Origin: Amycolatopsis sp. NBC_01480
GTDB taxonomy: Bacteria > Actinomycetota > Actinomycetes > Mycobacteriales > Pseudonocardiaceae
Direction of reading: 5' to 3'
Assembly (NCBI RefSeq): GCF_036227205.1
Contig: NZ_CP109442.1
Coordinates: 4,836,001-4,900,000 of the forward strand
DNA: 64,000 bases
Below the pieces are notes generated by a model. It saw only the letters and a program-made list of their open reading frames with translations, was not told the origin of the DNA and ran no database searches. The position numbers and the translations under genes are program-made. This document shows, piece after piece, positions 15,578 to 25,400 of the stretch (position 1 is the first letter of the stretch; the number at the start of each line of letters is the position of its first letter).

Positions 15578-16890
15578 GCGTGGCGGAACTCGGCCAGACG
15601 ACCGACCCGAAAGCCCTGATCCCCGGCGACCCGGACGCGGTGTTCGAGAACGCCAGGGTCTTGCACGGACGCGCGCGGGAGGCGCTCGCCGCGGGTGATG
15701 CGCTCAACCGGATCGACACCGGGGCGTGGCGGGGACCGGCCTCGGACAAGTTCCACGAGGACCACCAGACCGAGGTCCCCCGCTGGGGCAACGCCGGTGA
15801 CTCCCTGGACAACGCCGCTCTCGCGCTGACGGATTTCGCCAACTGCCTGTCCTGGGCACAAGGCCAGGCCGCTGAGGCGATCGCGCAGTGGCAGCAGGGC
15901 GACAACGCCACCCGCCAGGCCAGGACCGACCACGACCGCGCGGTCGCCGACGCCGACACCAGGACACGGGCGAATGCGCAGCACGGCGACCCGACCGTGG
16001 TCGCGGCCCCGCCGTTCACCGATCCGGGCGAGGCCCAGCGCCAGGCAGCCCGGGACCTGCTCACCCGGGCCCGTCAGCAGCTCACCGGCGAGGGCGACCG
16101 GTGCGCCGAGGCGCTACGCGCTGAGGCGGCGCTGGCGCCGCAGGACTCCCGCAGGCAAGCCGACGCGAACTTCTTCGGCGGCATCTGGGACAGCGTCAAA
16201 GGGTTCGGCGAGGGCGTCTACGACCTGATGTCCGACCCGGCCGGGACGGTCGCGGCGATGGCGGTCAGCGTGGCGCACCCGGTGGACACGTTCAAGGAGA
16301 TCGTCGCCTGGGACGACTGGGCCGCGGGCCGCGGTGACCGCGCCCTCGGCAAGATCACCGGCGACGTGCTCGTCGGGTTTGCCACCTTCGGTGCCGGCAA
16401 GATATTCAGGGAACGCGTCGGCGGCCACAGCGAGGACGGCGAGCCGAAACCGGACGGACACGACGGTCCCGATCAGCCGGCCGCACCGGCACCCCGCCCG
16501 ATCTACGAACCGACCCGCAACCGGGTCAAGCTGCGCGAGTCCACCAAGCGGGCGATCTATCGCGATGCAGAGCGGGAACCGGACGGGACGGGTGACTTCG
16601 TGTGCCAGGCGACCCGTGAACGGATCCCGGCCGCCCACAACCCGGACGGCAGTCTCGTCAAGGTCAGCCCTGACACCGGCAAACCGGACCCGAACGGGAT
16701 GACCGTGCCCGAACCAGGCAAGGCCGAGTTCGGGCACCAGCCGGGCGACGAATGGTGGCGCTACAAGCAGGAAGCCGAAGCGGGTGGCTACGACCGGCAA
16801 CGGGTGATCGAGGACCAGAACGACCCCGATCGCTATCGGCTGGAGAGACCCGAGGCCAACCGCAGCCACCGCTACGAGCTACCACCGTGA
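15574..16890 (+). CDS. Polymorphic toxin with GH-E nuclease domain
   Basis: This 438-aa protein has an N-terminal helical ESX-like domain (GAWRGPASDKFHEDHQTEVP, a WxG-type turn, residues about 50-70), a middle helical linker, and a C-terminal domain with CQATRERIPA and, at about 385-400, FGHQPGDEWWRYKQEAE. The GHxxGxEW signature is that of GH-E nucleases of the HNH/endonuclease VII superfamily, known toxin tips. Export by type VII secretion is inferred. TTG 15574 overlaps the previous stop; GTG 15580 is an alternative. Two candidate immunity genes follow. Confidence 0.8.
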   Translation: MSVAELGQTTDPKALIPGDPDAVFENARVLHGRAREALAAGDALNRIDTGAWRGPASDKFHEDHQTEVPRWGNAGDSLDNAALALTDFANCLSWAQGQAAEAIAQWQQGDNATRQARTDHDRAVADADTRTRANAQHGDPTVVAAPPFTDPGEAQRQAARDLLTRARQQLTGEGDRCAEALRAEAALAPQDSRRQADANFFGGIWDSVKGFGEGVYDLMSDPAGTVAAMAVSVAHPVDTFKEIVAWDDWAAGRGDRALGKITGDVLVGFATFGAGKIFRERVGGHSEDGEPKPDGHDGPDQPAAPAPRPIYEPTRNRVKLRESTKRAIYRDAEREPDGTGDFVCQATRERIPAAHNPDGSLVKVSPDTGKPDPNGMTVPEPGKAEFGHQPGDEWWRYKQEAEAGGYDRQRVIEDQNDPDRYRLERPEANRSHRYELPP

Positions 16891-16946
16891 TGACCGGTGA
16901 CGCTGAGGTACCGTGGAAACGCGAACAGGGAGCGGGGTGAGACGAG

Positions 16947-17354
16947 ATGACAGAGCTGGATCGGGAAGGCCGGGACCTGCTGCACTACGCCGCCAAGAAC
17001 GACGACGTCGCCGGTGTGCAGGACCGCTTGGCCGCCGGGGTCGACGTCAATCTGGCCGAGTCGCGCAGCCAGTACACGCCACTGCATTTCGCCGTGCAGG
17101 ACGGTGCCGTCAACGCCGCAAGGGCGCTGCTGGAGACGGGAGCCGACGTGCAAGCGGTCTACTCACCCGGCGCGACCCCGCTGCATCTCGCCGTGATCCG
17201 CTGGCGCAAGTCACCCGACGGCACGATGATCAAGCTGCTCCTGGAGCACGGGGCAGACACGTCGGCACCGGAAAAAAACGGCCGCACCCCCGCCGAGATC
17301 GCCAAAGGACAGTACGAGTTCCCTGACGAGCTGGCGGAGATGTTGCAGCGGTGA
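16947..17354 (+). CDS. Ankyrin-repeat candidate immunity protein
   Basis: The 135-aa protein consists of about three ankyrin repeats: GRDLLHYAAKNDDVAGVQDR, YTPLHFAVQDGAVNAARALL and ATPLHLAVIRWRKS, ending with GRTPAEIAKGQYEF. Ankyrin proteins are a recognised immunity class for GH-E and related nuclease toxins. ATG 16947 has GGAGCGGGGTGAG upstream, 56 bases after the toxin stop. Its end overlaps the SUFU gene by 4 bases. Binding of the toxin domain is inferred from context. Confidence 0.75.
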   Translation: MTELDREGRDLLHYAAKNDDVAGVQDRLAAGVDVNLAESRSQYTPLHFAVQDGAVNAARALLETGADVQAVYSPGATPLHLAVIRWRKSPDGTMIKLLLEHGADTSAPEKNGRTPAEIAKGQYEFPDELAEMLQR

Positions 17355-17869
17355 ACGATTCCCGCATCGACGAGCACCTCACCCGTCACCTCGGAGCCGG
17401 CGAGGTCGACACCCGCATCGGGAACGTGGAGATCTGGCGGCACGAACGGCCCGAGTTCGTCAGCTTCGCCACCCACGGCCTCGCCGGGCTACCCATCGCC
17501 GCGGTGTATCCACAGGAATTCGTCTGCTCCGTCAAGCCAGGACAGGACGGCGCCGCCCTCTACATCGTGCGCGCCACCCTCGAGCTTGTCCTGCAGGGAC
17601 GCAGAGGACTGGTCAACAACCAGATCATCCCGAACGGGCAGCCACTGCTGGCACGCACCGACATCAGCGGAATCCTGGTCGGACCGCACCCCTACCTGGA
17701 GGACACATTCAGCGTCGTCTTCGACGGCGATCGCCAGGTCCTGGCCGAGATCATGACCCTGATACCGCTGACCAGCACCGAAATCGCGCGAGCCAGCGAA
17801 GCAGGCGCAGACGCGCTCATCGACTTCCTCGAGGAAACCGATCCACCTCTGCTCGACGTGACACGGTAA
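17351..17869 (+). CDS. SUFU-family candidate immunity protein
   Basis: The 172-aa product begins at GTG 17351, inside the stop of the ankyrin gene. The sequence (EIWRHERPEFVSFATHGLAG, YPQEFVCSVKPGQDGAA, ISGILVGPHPYLEDTF, VVFDGDRQVLAEIMTLIPLT) fits the suppressor-of-fused (SUFU) domain, which in bacteria is a widespread immunity fold against polymorphic toxins. It may protect against the GH-E toxin or be an extra immunity gene against other toxins. No signal peptide is present, so it acts in the cytoplasm. Confidence 0.8.
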   Translation: MNDSRIDEHLTRHLGAGEVDTRIGNVEIWRHERPEFVSFATHGLAGLPIAAVYPQEFVCSVKPGQDGAALYIVRATLELVLQGRRGLVNNQIIPNGQPLLARTDISGILVGPHPYLEDTFSVVFDGDRQVLAEIMTLIPLTSTEIARASEAGADALIDFLEETDPPLLDVTR

Positions 17870-17984
17870 CCGCGAAACAGACCGGATCGCGACCGCGCGG
17901 GGGAAGCACAAGCCGAGTCGGCTGCCACGGGCCCGGCCGCGGCAGCCAGGGCACGGCCTGTGTCACCCTGCCCCGGCCGGGTGG

Positions 17985-18533
17985 TCAGCCGATGCCGAGG
18001 ACGGATTCGGCGGTGGTCCAGTCGGTAAGGAGGGCGTGCTGGGCGGCGGAGAGGGTGGCCTTCTTCGCGCAGACGGCCTTCTTCACCGCGTTCTCGACGG
18101 AGTCCTTGCTGCGGGAGTTTTCGTTGCCGGAATGGGGTTCTGGCCAGAGGTTCTTCGGGTCCCGGGGCGCGCCACCGACTTCGAGCGGGAGGAAGTGGTC
18201 TTCCTCGTAGTCGCTCATGTTCGTGTCTTTGTAGCCGTAGTCGGCGATGCCCTGCTTCTTCAACGCATTGGTGTAGGACGTGGGCGGGCGGACCGTGGCG
18301 GTCCAGCCCGACACGCAGATCGTCGACCCGATCGTGGCCTGCGTGACGTCCGGGTTTGTGGCGCCCGGGGTGCAGGCCGGGTCCGGCAGCGGCAGGTAGG
18401 ACTGCGAACAACTCGCCGCCCTGGCCGCCGGCGTGTGCGCGACGGTGGTGGTGGCATGCGCAGCCGGCATGACCAGGCACAGCGAACCGGCCACCAGGAC
18501 AGCCGGCACCGCGAACCGTGAAAGTCGAGACAT
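17985..18533 (-). CDS. Secreted HNH-like protein
   Basis: The 182-aa protein has a clear signal peptide (residues 1-27, ending AAHA). The mature part holds CTPGATNPDVTQATIGSTIC, then YEEDHFLPLEVGGAPRDPKN and LWPEPHSG. The EDHFLPLEVGG...NLWPEP block is typical of secreted HNH-type proteins common in actinobacteria, with the His of EDH and the downstream Asn as likely metal or catalytic residues. Nuclease activity is plausible but unproven. It faces the SUFU gene tail to tail, with no operon partner. Confidence 0.75.
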   Translation of the reverse strand: MSRLSRFAVPAVLVAGSLCLVMPAAHATTTVAHTPAARAASCSQSYLPLPDPACTPGATNPDVTQATIGSTICVSGWTATVRPPTSYTNALKKQGIADYGYKDTNMSDYEEDHFLPLEVGGAPRDPKNLWPEPHSGNENSRSKDSVENAVKKAVCAKKATLSAAQHALLTDWTTAESVLGIG

Positions 18534-18769
18534 CGGAATGCTCCTCCCCAGAAATCAGTGCCCTCAGCGTCCGGCACAAGCAGAGCAAACGCCACCGACC
18601 TTCGCAGGAAGCCGTGAAGAATTTACCTACAGCTCAACCAATCTGACCGCAAAGCGTGCAATCAGGCAGGAATCGCCGCGACGACGCGGGGCGGTCCCAC
18701 GCAACCCGAGGTTGCCGGAGGCCGCGGGTTTCGTCCTGGGCCTCGACGACAGCTGGCAGGATTCAGCAG

Positions 18770-18990
18770 TGGCTTCGTGCCCATGCGCGGCGCCACCGAG
18801 GACGGCGAAGTCCATGTCTCGCCGACGTTGTCATCCTCAAGATCGACCCTGCCGATCACGGCGACCAAGTCGCCTTCGCGAACGCCTTGGGTTACTCCGC
18901 CCACCAACACTGGACCGGCTTCCGCGTCCGCCACGACGAACCGGCCACCCACCTCGACTTCTGGCTCGACAACACTGCCCGTCTTCCACC
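18770..18990 (+). pseudogene. Coding relic, unknown family
   Basis: Two frames carry protein-like pieces in order: MRGATEDGEVHVS near 18780, then a stretch beginning VVILKIDPADHGDQVAFANA and continuing HQHWTGFRVRHDEPATH up to about 18990. No single frame joins them and there is no start site. It looks like the middle of a degraded gene. The rest of 18534-19303 has no gene I can support and must contain the divergent promoters of the flanking genes. Confidence 0.3.
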
Positions 18991-19303
18991 ACGGCGCAGG
19001 TCCGTCCGGGGGCGCGAGCGTGTCGGCCGAAGAGACATTAGGCGACGCAGAACAGCCTGTCCGCGCGCCCGCCGTCGGTGTTCTTCCACGTGGCGTGGGT
19101 GCTCAGCTGTTGCAACTCGGGTCCGGGTCGGCGGGCTGGCATGGATGGGCGGCGGTGGTTCCTGCCTATGGCCTATCGCTGTGTACTTTTTGCCCTGTTG
19201 CGTGAACATTGTGCTGTTTTTAGGGAAACAAATGCTGTTGTCGCCTAACGATGACAGCGGGCTGGCGATCACGTTCTCTGAGTGAGCGACTGGGGGGACG
19301 TCG

Positions 19304-22300
19304 ATGGCCGGACGGTTGATGCGGTTTGTGCTGGTGTTGTCGTTGCTGGCTGGGTTGGTTGCTGCGTTGCCGGGGCCGGCAGCGGTTGCGGCGGGGCGGA
19401 TGGGTGCGGCTGCGCCAGTGAACAGCGTGCCGGAACAGCCACCGGTGGATCTGGGCAAGGTCTCGGTCGGTTCGCGAGCGGTGACGGAGTTGCCGCCGGT
19501 GGGTTCGCCGCAGCGCAAAGACCTCGATGAAGTGCGCGCCGCGGCGGATGCCGCCGCGGCGCGAGAGCGCACGAAGTTGACGCAGGTGCACGTCGCGGGT
19601 GCCGCGGCGCCGGTGACGTCGGCAGCTCCGGCGACCGCACGGGTGTCCTGCGGGGACGGGGGTGTGCCCTATGACTTGCGTTGGCAGGACCTCGGGCTGA
19701 CGGCACCGCCGTTTCTGCCGACCGGGGGCCGGCAGAAGCTGCGTTTGACCATGACCGGCGCAGGCTCGCTCGCGGCGGGCGCGGCATACGTGAGTTATCA
19801 CCTGGGTGGGCCGTCGGGTCTGCCGTGGGTGCAGTACGACGGCAATCCGCAGCAGGACATCACTGTCGCGTTTGGGCAGGGACAGACGGTCGACGTCGAA
19901 GCTTCGTTGGCGGGCTTGAGCCCGGGCAGCCATTACGTGGCGTGGGACGTGTTCGTGCGCGGTTATGGCTGGCTGAGTGAGCACGGGGTGTGCGCACTCG
20001 GTATCCAGTACAACGTGCCGAATCGCCCGCCGAACATCACGGTGCTGGGGCCCCCGAACGGTGGTACCTCGCTGTCCCGGACGCCGACGCTGGCCGCGGT
20101 GGCGGATGACCCGGACAAGTACCCGAACGGTGAGTCGCGTTACCGGTTCACCATGTGCGGCGACCAGGCGATGACGGCGTCTTGTCGCGACAGTGGGTGG
20201 CAGGACCACTGGGCTTACCAGGTGCCTGACGGCTACGCGCGGTGGAACGAGACCGTGTGGTGGAAGGTCGAGGCCACAGATGGCGCGTTGACCACGACGT
20301 CGCCGGTGCTGTCGGTGACGGTGGTGCCGCCAGCGCCGGATCGGTGGCGGACTGTCGGCAGCGGTCTCAACCTGGCGACGGTTCAGGGTGTCGTGCTGCC
20401 GTTCGGGATGTATACGCGGCAGTCGACCGATCTTGCGGTGGCTACCGAATCGGCGCCGAAGCTGGAAGTGACACGTGGCTACAGCAGCGCCGCGACGGTG
20501 GCGGGCTACGTCGGTGCGATGGGGCGTGGCTGGTTGGGTTTGTTCGATTCCCAGGTCAGCTGGGACGAGGGGCAGCAGGCGCTGACGGTGACTTATCCCG
20601 ATGGTCGTCAGCAGGTGTTCGGGAAGAACACGGACGGCAGTTATGCCTCCAGGTTGGATACCGGATCCAGCAACACGGTGCGGCTGGTGGGTGGTTTCTA
20701 CGAGGTCCAGACCGGCGGTGGCGAGGTGCTGCGGTTCGCCGGCGGCACCGGCCAGCTCACCGAGATCGTGGTGCGTCCCGCGATCTACAACAAGAGCCTG
20801 CGGCTCGATCGGGACGGTGAGGGCCGAGTCGTCGGGCTGACCCAGCTCAACTCCGGCCGCCGGATGCAGGTCGAGTGGAACCCGCCGGGTGTCGACCAGG
20901 GCTGCCGGAGCCGGGAGTTGCTGAAGGCGATCACCACGGAGGCGCCGCAGCCGGGGCAGGCGCCCACCCGGATCGAGTACCACTACACGGGGTGCGACCT
21001 GCTAGACGAGGTGTGCCAGATCGGGGTGGGATGCGAGCGCTACAGCTACGACAGCGCCGGTCGGCTGGTGGGCGGGACATCACGGGCCGGCCGGCCGCTG
21101 GACCGGGTTGTTTACCGCGCACCGGGAGCCGCGGAGGTCGCGCGGGTCGAGGTTGCGGCCGACACTGCGCAGGGCACGGATTTCCAGTATTTCGATCTGC
21201 CACCGAATGATCCGGAGCAGCAGGACTATCTCGATCATGTCAACCGGTGGGCCGGCCGCACAGTGCAGACCAGCGACGGCAAGGACCAGACCTACAAGTT
21301 CGACGAGCTGAACCGGCTGATCGAACTGGACCATGTGCCGGTGCGTACCGCGACCACGAACTACCGGTTGTGGAACTACAGCCCCTACACCGGGCGGCTG
21401 GAGACGTTCTTCAACGAAAACTTCGAGGTTACCCACATCATCCCGAACCCGAATGGTGATATCGGCACGCGCTGGAGTTACCGCAGCCCCGATCACATCG
21501 TCGGCGTCAACTACTCCTACGACTATTTCGCTGACGCGACCGATCCCCGCAATAGCAGGATGACCTCGGCAGCACCTTATGATGAATACACAAAGCCGTA
21601 TGTACCGGAGACCTTCGCCTACGCCGATTACCACGGTCTTCTGCAGTCTCGGACCCCGGCCCATGACACCGGAACGTCGGTGGGTGCGGAGCAATACAGC
21701 TACACCAACGGCATTGGCTCTCCGGAAGACCTGCTCTTCAGTGTGACGAACGGCGCGGGAACCACTACCTACGGCCGCAACGCGGCGGGCGATGTGACCG
21801 AACTACGCAATACCGCGACGGGCGCCCGGATAGCGGTGGAGCGGGACAATCTTGGCCGGATGCTGGCAAAGGTGGAGTACTCGGCGGCGTATCCGCAGGG
21901 CGCGCGCACCACCTACCGCTATGACACGGCTGGAAACTTGTCCGGTGTCACCGAGTCGTCCACCACCGATGCGGTGACCGGGGAAGCCCATCAGCTGGTA
22001 GTGGATCGCGTCTTCGACGGTGACGGCCGGTTGCGGTCCGAAACGGACTCCGACGTGCCCGCGTCGGCACGCTGGCTGGCGGCACATCCCGGGCAGGCCG
22101 ATGCAGATCCCTATATCCGGGTGTCGAGCTACCAGTACGCCGCGGACGGCACACTGGCCGAGCTGAGCAACCCCAACGGAGCGGTCTACCGCTACACCTA
22201 CGTGCGGGGCCAGGTCGCGACGGGTCACCGACCCGGCGGGCAACGTCGACACCTACCACTACGACAGCCAGGCCCGGCTGTTCCAGGTCGACCGGCGCAG

Positions 22301-22498
22301 CACGGACGGGGTCGTGCGACCGACATCGAAATACGGACACGACCCGGCGGGCAACCTGCTCTCCGAGATGGACGCCACCGGTCAGGTCACTCGCTACCGC
22401 TGGAGCAGCGACGGGCTGCCGACTCGCGCGGCCCGGGTTGTCCCCGCCAGCGGCACTACCGCGGAACGCGAAGTGGAGCTGTGGACCCGCGCTTATGA
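19304..22498 (+). CDS. RHS/YD-repeat toxin, N-terminal part (frameshifted)
   Basis: This frame encodes the N-terminal part of a large secreted RHS protein. ATG 19304 follows GGGGGGA; residues 1-30 are a signal peptide ending AAVAA. Then come Ig-like or jelly-roll segments (RPPNITVLGPPNGGTSLSRT), an RHS entry region (TRGYSSAATVAGYVGAMGRG) and YD repeats such as GRNAAGDVTELRNTATGAR. At the GGG at 22222-22224 one extra G shifts the frame; the last 90 or so codons, to 22498, are out of frame and not RHS-like. The true sequence continues in the 22314 frame. Confidence 0.75.
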   Translation: MAGRLMRFVLVLSLLAGLVAALPGPAAVAAGRMGAAAPVNSVPEQPPVDLGKVSVGSRAVTELPPVGSPQRKDLDEVRAAADAAAARERTKLTQVHVAGAAAPVTSAAPATARVSCGDGGVPYDLRWQDLGLTAPPFLPTGGRQKLRLTMTGAGSLAAGAAYVSYHLGGPSGLPWVQYDGNPQQDITVAFGQGQTVDVEASLAGLSPGSHYVAWDVFVRGYGWLSEHGVCALGIQYNVPNRPPNITVLGPPNGGTSLSRTPTLAAVADDPDKYPNGESRYRFTMCGDQAMTASCRDSGWQDHWAYQVPDGYARWNETVWWKVEATDGALTTTSPVLSVTVVPPAPDRWRTVGSGLNLATVQGVVLPFGMYTRQSTDLAVATESAPKLEVTRGYSSAATVAGYVGAMGRGWLGLFDSQVSWDEGQQALTVTYPDGRQQVFGKNTDGSYASRLDTGSSNTVRLVGGFYEVQTGGGEVLRFAGGTGQLTEIVVRPAIYNKSLRLDRDGEGRVVGLTQLNSGRRMQVEWNPPGVDQGCRSRELLKAITTEAPQPGQAPTRIEYHYTGCDLLDEVCQIGVGCERYSYDSAGRLVGGTSRAGRPLDRVVYRAPGAAEVARVEVAADTAQGTDFQYFDLPPNDPEQQDYLDHVNRWAGRTVQTSDGKDQTYKFDELNRLIELDHVPVRTATTNYRLWNYSPYTGRLETFFNENFEVTHIIPNPNGDIGTRWSYRSPDHIVGVNYSYDYFADATDPRNSRMTSAAPYDEYTKPYVPETFAYADYHGLLQSRTPAHDTGTSVGAEQYSYTNGIGSPEDLLFSVTNGAGTTTYGRNAAGDVTELRNTATGARIAVERDNLGRMLAKVEYSAAYPQGARTTYRYDTAGNLSGVTESSTTDAVTGEAHQLVVDRVFDGDGRLRSETDSDVPASARWLAAHPGQADADPYIRVSSYQYAADGTLAELSNPNGAVYRYTYVRGQVATGHRPGGQRRHLPLRQPGPAVPGRPAQHGRGRATDIEIRTRPGGQPALRDGRHRSGHSLPLEQRRAADSRGPGCPRQRHYRGTRSGAVDPRL

Positions 22499-25400
22499 TC
22501 AGCTGGGCAACGTCACGTCCGAGGTCGCGGCCGCCGGCACACGAACCACGACCAGCAGCTATTCCGTCGCGGGCCACCTGACCGACCAGGTCCTCGACCC
22601 CACCGGTGTGCGTCGCGCCGCCCACTACACCTACGACCAGTGGGGCCGCCCGATACAGGCCACGCTGTCGGACCAGTACCGCAGCGAAACGACCAAACTC
22701 GGGTACGACGACGGCGGGCGGCTCACCGAAACCCGCGTGGTCGCGTCGACCGGTGACCTGGTGACCACGAAGACCTACGACGAGTACGGCCGGGTGCTGA
22801 CTATCACCGATCCCCGGGGCGCAGCCGGGACCCCGGAGGCCTTCACGACCAGTCTCCGCTACGACGAGACGGGCCGCGTCGTGGAGGAGCGCGGCCCGCC
22901 CCACGAGGTCGAGGACTACAACGAGGCCGCCGCCACGATCAGCTCGATCACCACGTATGGCTACAACGCGTTCGGGGAGCAGGAGCACCTGCGAGACCCG
23001 CGCGGAGGCGTGACGACCGCCGAGTTCGACCGCCTCGGACAGACCCTCGCAGTGCACAGCCCGACCTACACTGCCCCCGGCGGCGCCCCGACCGACGGGG
23101 TGGTGCGGTACCACTACAACCTGCTCAACCAACTGGACGCGAAGACCGACGCGGTCAGCGGGCTGGTGACCTACACCTACGACGCCTATGGCGACCTGAC
23201 CAGCCAGACCGGCCCGAAGGACGGCGACAAGACGCCGGTCACCCGCTACGACTACGCACCGGGCGGCCTGCTGAGCCGGATGACCGGCCCGACCGGGGCA
23301 GTCGTCGACTTCGCCTACGACGCCTTCAGCCACGTCACCGCGAAGACCAGTGTGGTCCGCGTCGAGGGCTCCGAACCGGTCCGCTACAGCACGACGTTCG
23401 TCTACGACGACGCCGGACGCCTGATGTCCCAGACCGATCCCGACGACGTGGTCATCCTGTATGGCCACAACGGTGCGGGAGACACGACCAGCGTCGATCC
23501 CGGCCGCGGCAAGATGACCTACCGCTACGACTTCGCTGGCAACCTCGTCTCCCAGAGCGACCAGTTCAACCGGACGGCGGCCACCACTTACGACGACGCC
23601 GGTCGGCCTACTCAGACGAGCGTCTTCGGCGCCGGGCCGGGCCAGCAGCTTCCCGGTCCCACAACCACCTATGACGCGGCCGGGAACGCGATCACCATCG
23701 TCACCGGTGAAGGGCGCCGCAGCGAACGGACCTACGACTCGGCTAACCAGCTGCGCTCCATCACCGAGCACCCCGACCCGGACACGACCCTGACCACCTC
23801 CTTCGGCTACGACGCCGCCGGCAACCGCACCCGGGTCACCGACGCGGAGGGCAACACGACCTGGCAGACCTACACCCCGTGGCAGCTGCCCGAACGCGAG
23901 ATCGACCCGCCGACCGCCACGTTCCCCGCCGAGGCCGACCGCACCTGGACCACCGGCTACGACCCGTCCGGTCTGCCGAACACCGAGCAACGCCCGGGCG
24001 GAGTCACCGTCAGCCGCGTCTTCAACGCGGCGGGCAACCTCACCAGCGAAACCGGCGCCGGCCCGAACACCCCTGCCGCAACCAGAACGCTCGGCTACGA
24101 CCCGGCCGGTCGAGTGACCTCCGTCATCGACCCTGGCGGCACCCAGACGTTGACCTACGACGACCGCGGCCTGCTGCTGCACTCCGAGGGCCCCGCGGGC
24201 GCCTCCACGTTCGGCTACACCGCGGCAGGGCGAACCAGCGAACGCACCGACGCCAGCGGCACCTCCGACTTCTACTACGACCAGGTCGGCGACCCGTTTT
24301 TCGAGACCTACGCCAACGCCGGAGCAGTCACCACCCATTACAACGACGACGGCAGCATCGCCACACAGGACATCAACAACGCCACACGCACACCCAGCTA
24401 CGACGACTTCGGCCGCACTACCGGGCACACCCTGTCCGCCAACGGTGCCCCCGTCGACACGTTGACCTACACCTACGACCGTGACAGCAAGGTCACCAGC
24501 AAGACCAGCACTGCCGACCTCACCTACGGCGGGACCTACCGCTACGACGGTGCCGGCCGGCTGAAGACCTGGACACCCGCGGACGGTGCACCCTCGCAAA
24601 CCTACCGGCTCGACGGCGTCGGCAACCGGCTCACGACCACCAGCACCGCGACCGGTGCCAGCCCGGTCATCACCGAACACTCCACATTCGACACCCGCAA
24701 CCAGCTGCTGTCCCGTGAGTTGCCCGGCCAGTCCACCACGACCTACGACTACACGGCGCGCGGCACCACCGCCGGACGCACCACCACCGACGCCGCCGGC
24801 TCCGCCGTGTCCGCCTCGACCGTGTTCGACGGGCTCGACCGGATGGTCAACGACCACGGCATCGGCTACACCTACGACTCACTTGACCGGATCGCCAGCC
24901 GTAACAACGTCTCCTTCGGCTACGCCGGCGGCGAAGACAACCCCGTCCTAGCCCCCGCCGCCGACCCGGCACAGCAGGAAACCATCACCCGCGGCCCCGG
25001 CGGCGCAGCCACGGGCGTGAGCAACTCGGGCGGCTCGAACCTGACCCTGCCCGACAACCACGGCGACATCCGAGCACTGCTGGGGGTCGGCAACACCTTC
25101 GAGGGCACCCGGTCGTTCACCCCGACCGGCGAGTCCCGTGCCGCCAGCGGAACCACGACCGCGGCAGGGTTCCAGGGCGACTGGACCGACACCGGCACCG
25201 GCTCGGTCTGGATGGGCGCCCGCTGGCTCGACCCGCAGAGCGGCCGTTTCACCAGCCGTGACAGCAGCGCGCTGTCTGCAGAGAACGCGGCCGGCACGAA
25301 CCGGTACCTCTACGGGGCCGGCGACCCGATCGGCACCGTCGACCCCAGCGGGCACTCCGCCTTGCCGTGGGACTGGGGTGCCGGCAACTGGCTGGACGAC

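Noticed and set aside
21948..24857. Long minus-strand frame of about 969 codons opposite the first RHS gene
   Set aside because: Same reason: a low-complexity mirror of YD-repeat codons, no start signal, no family.
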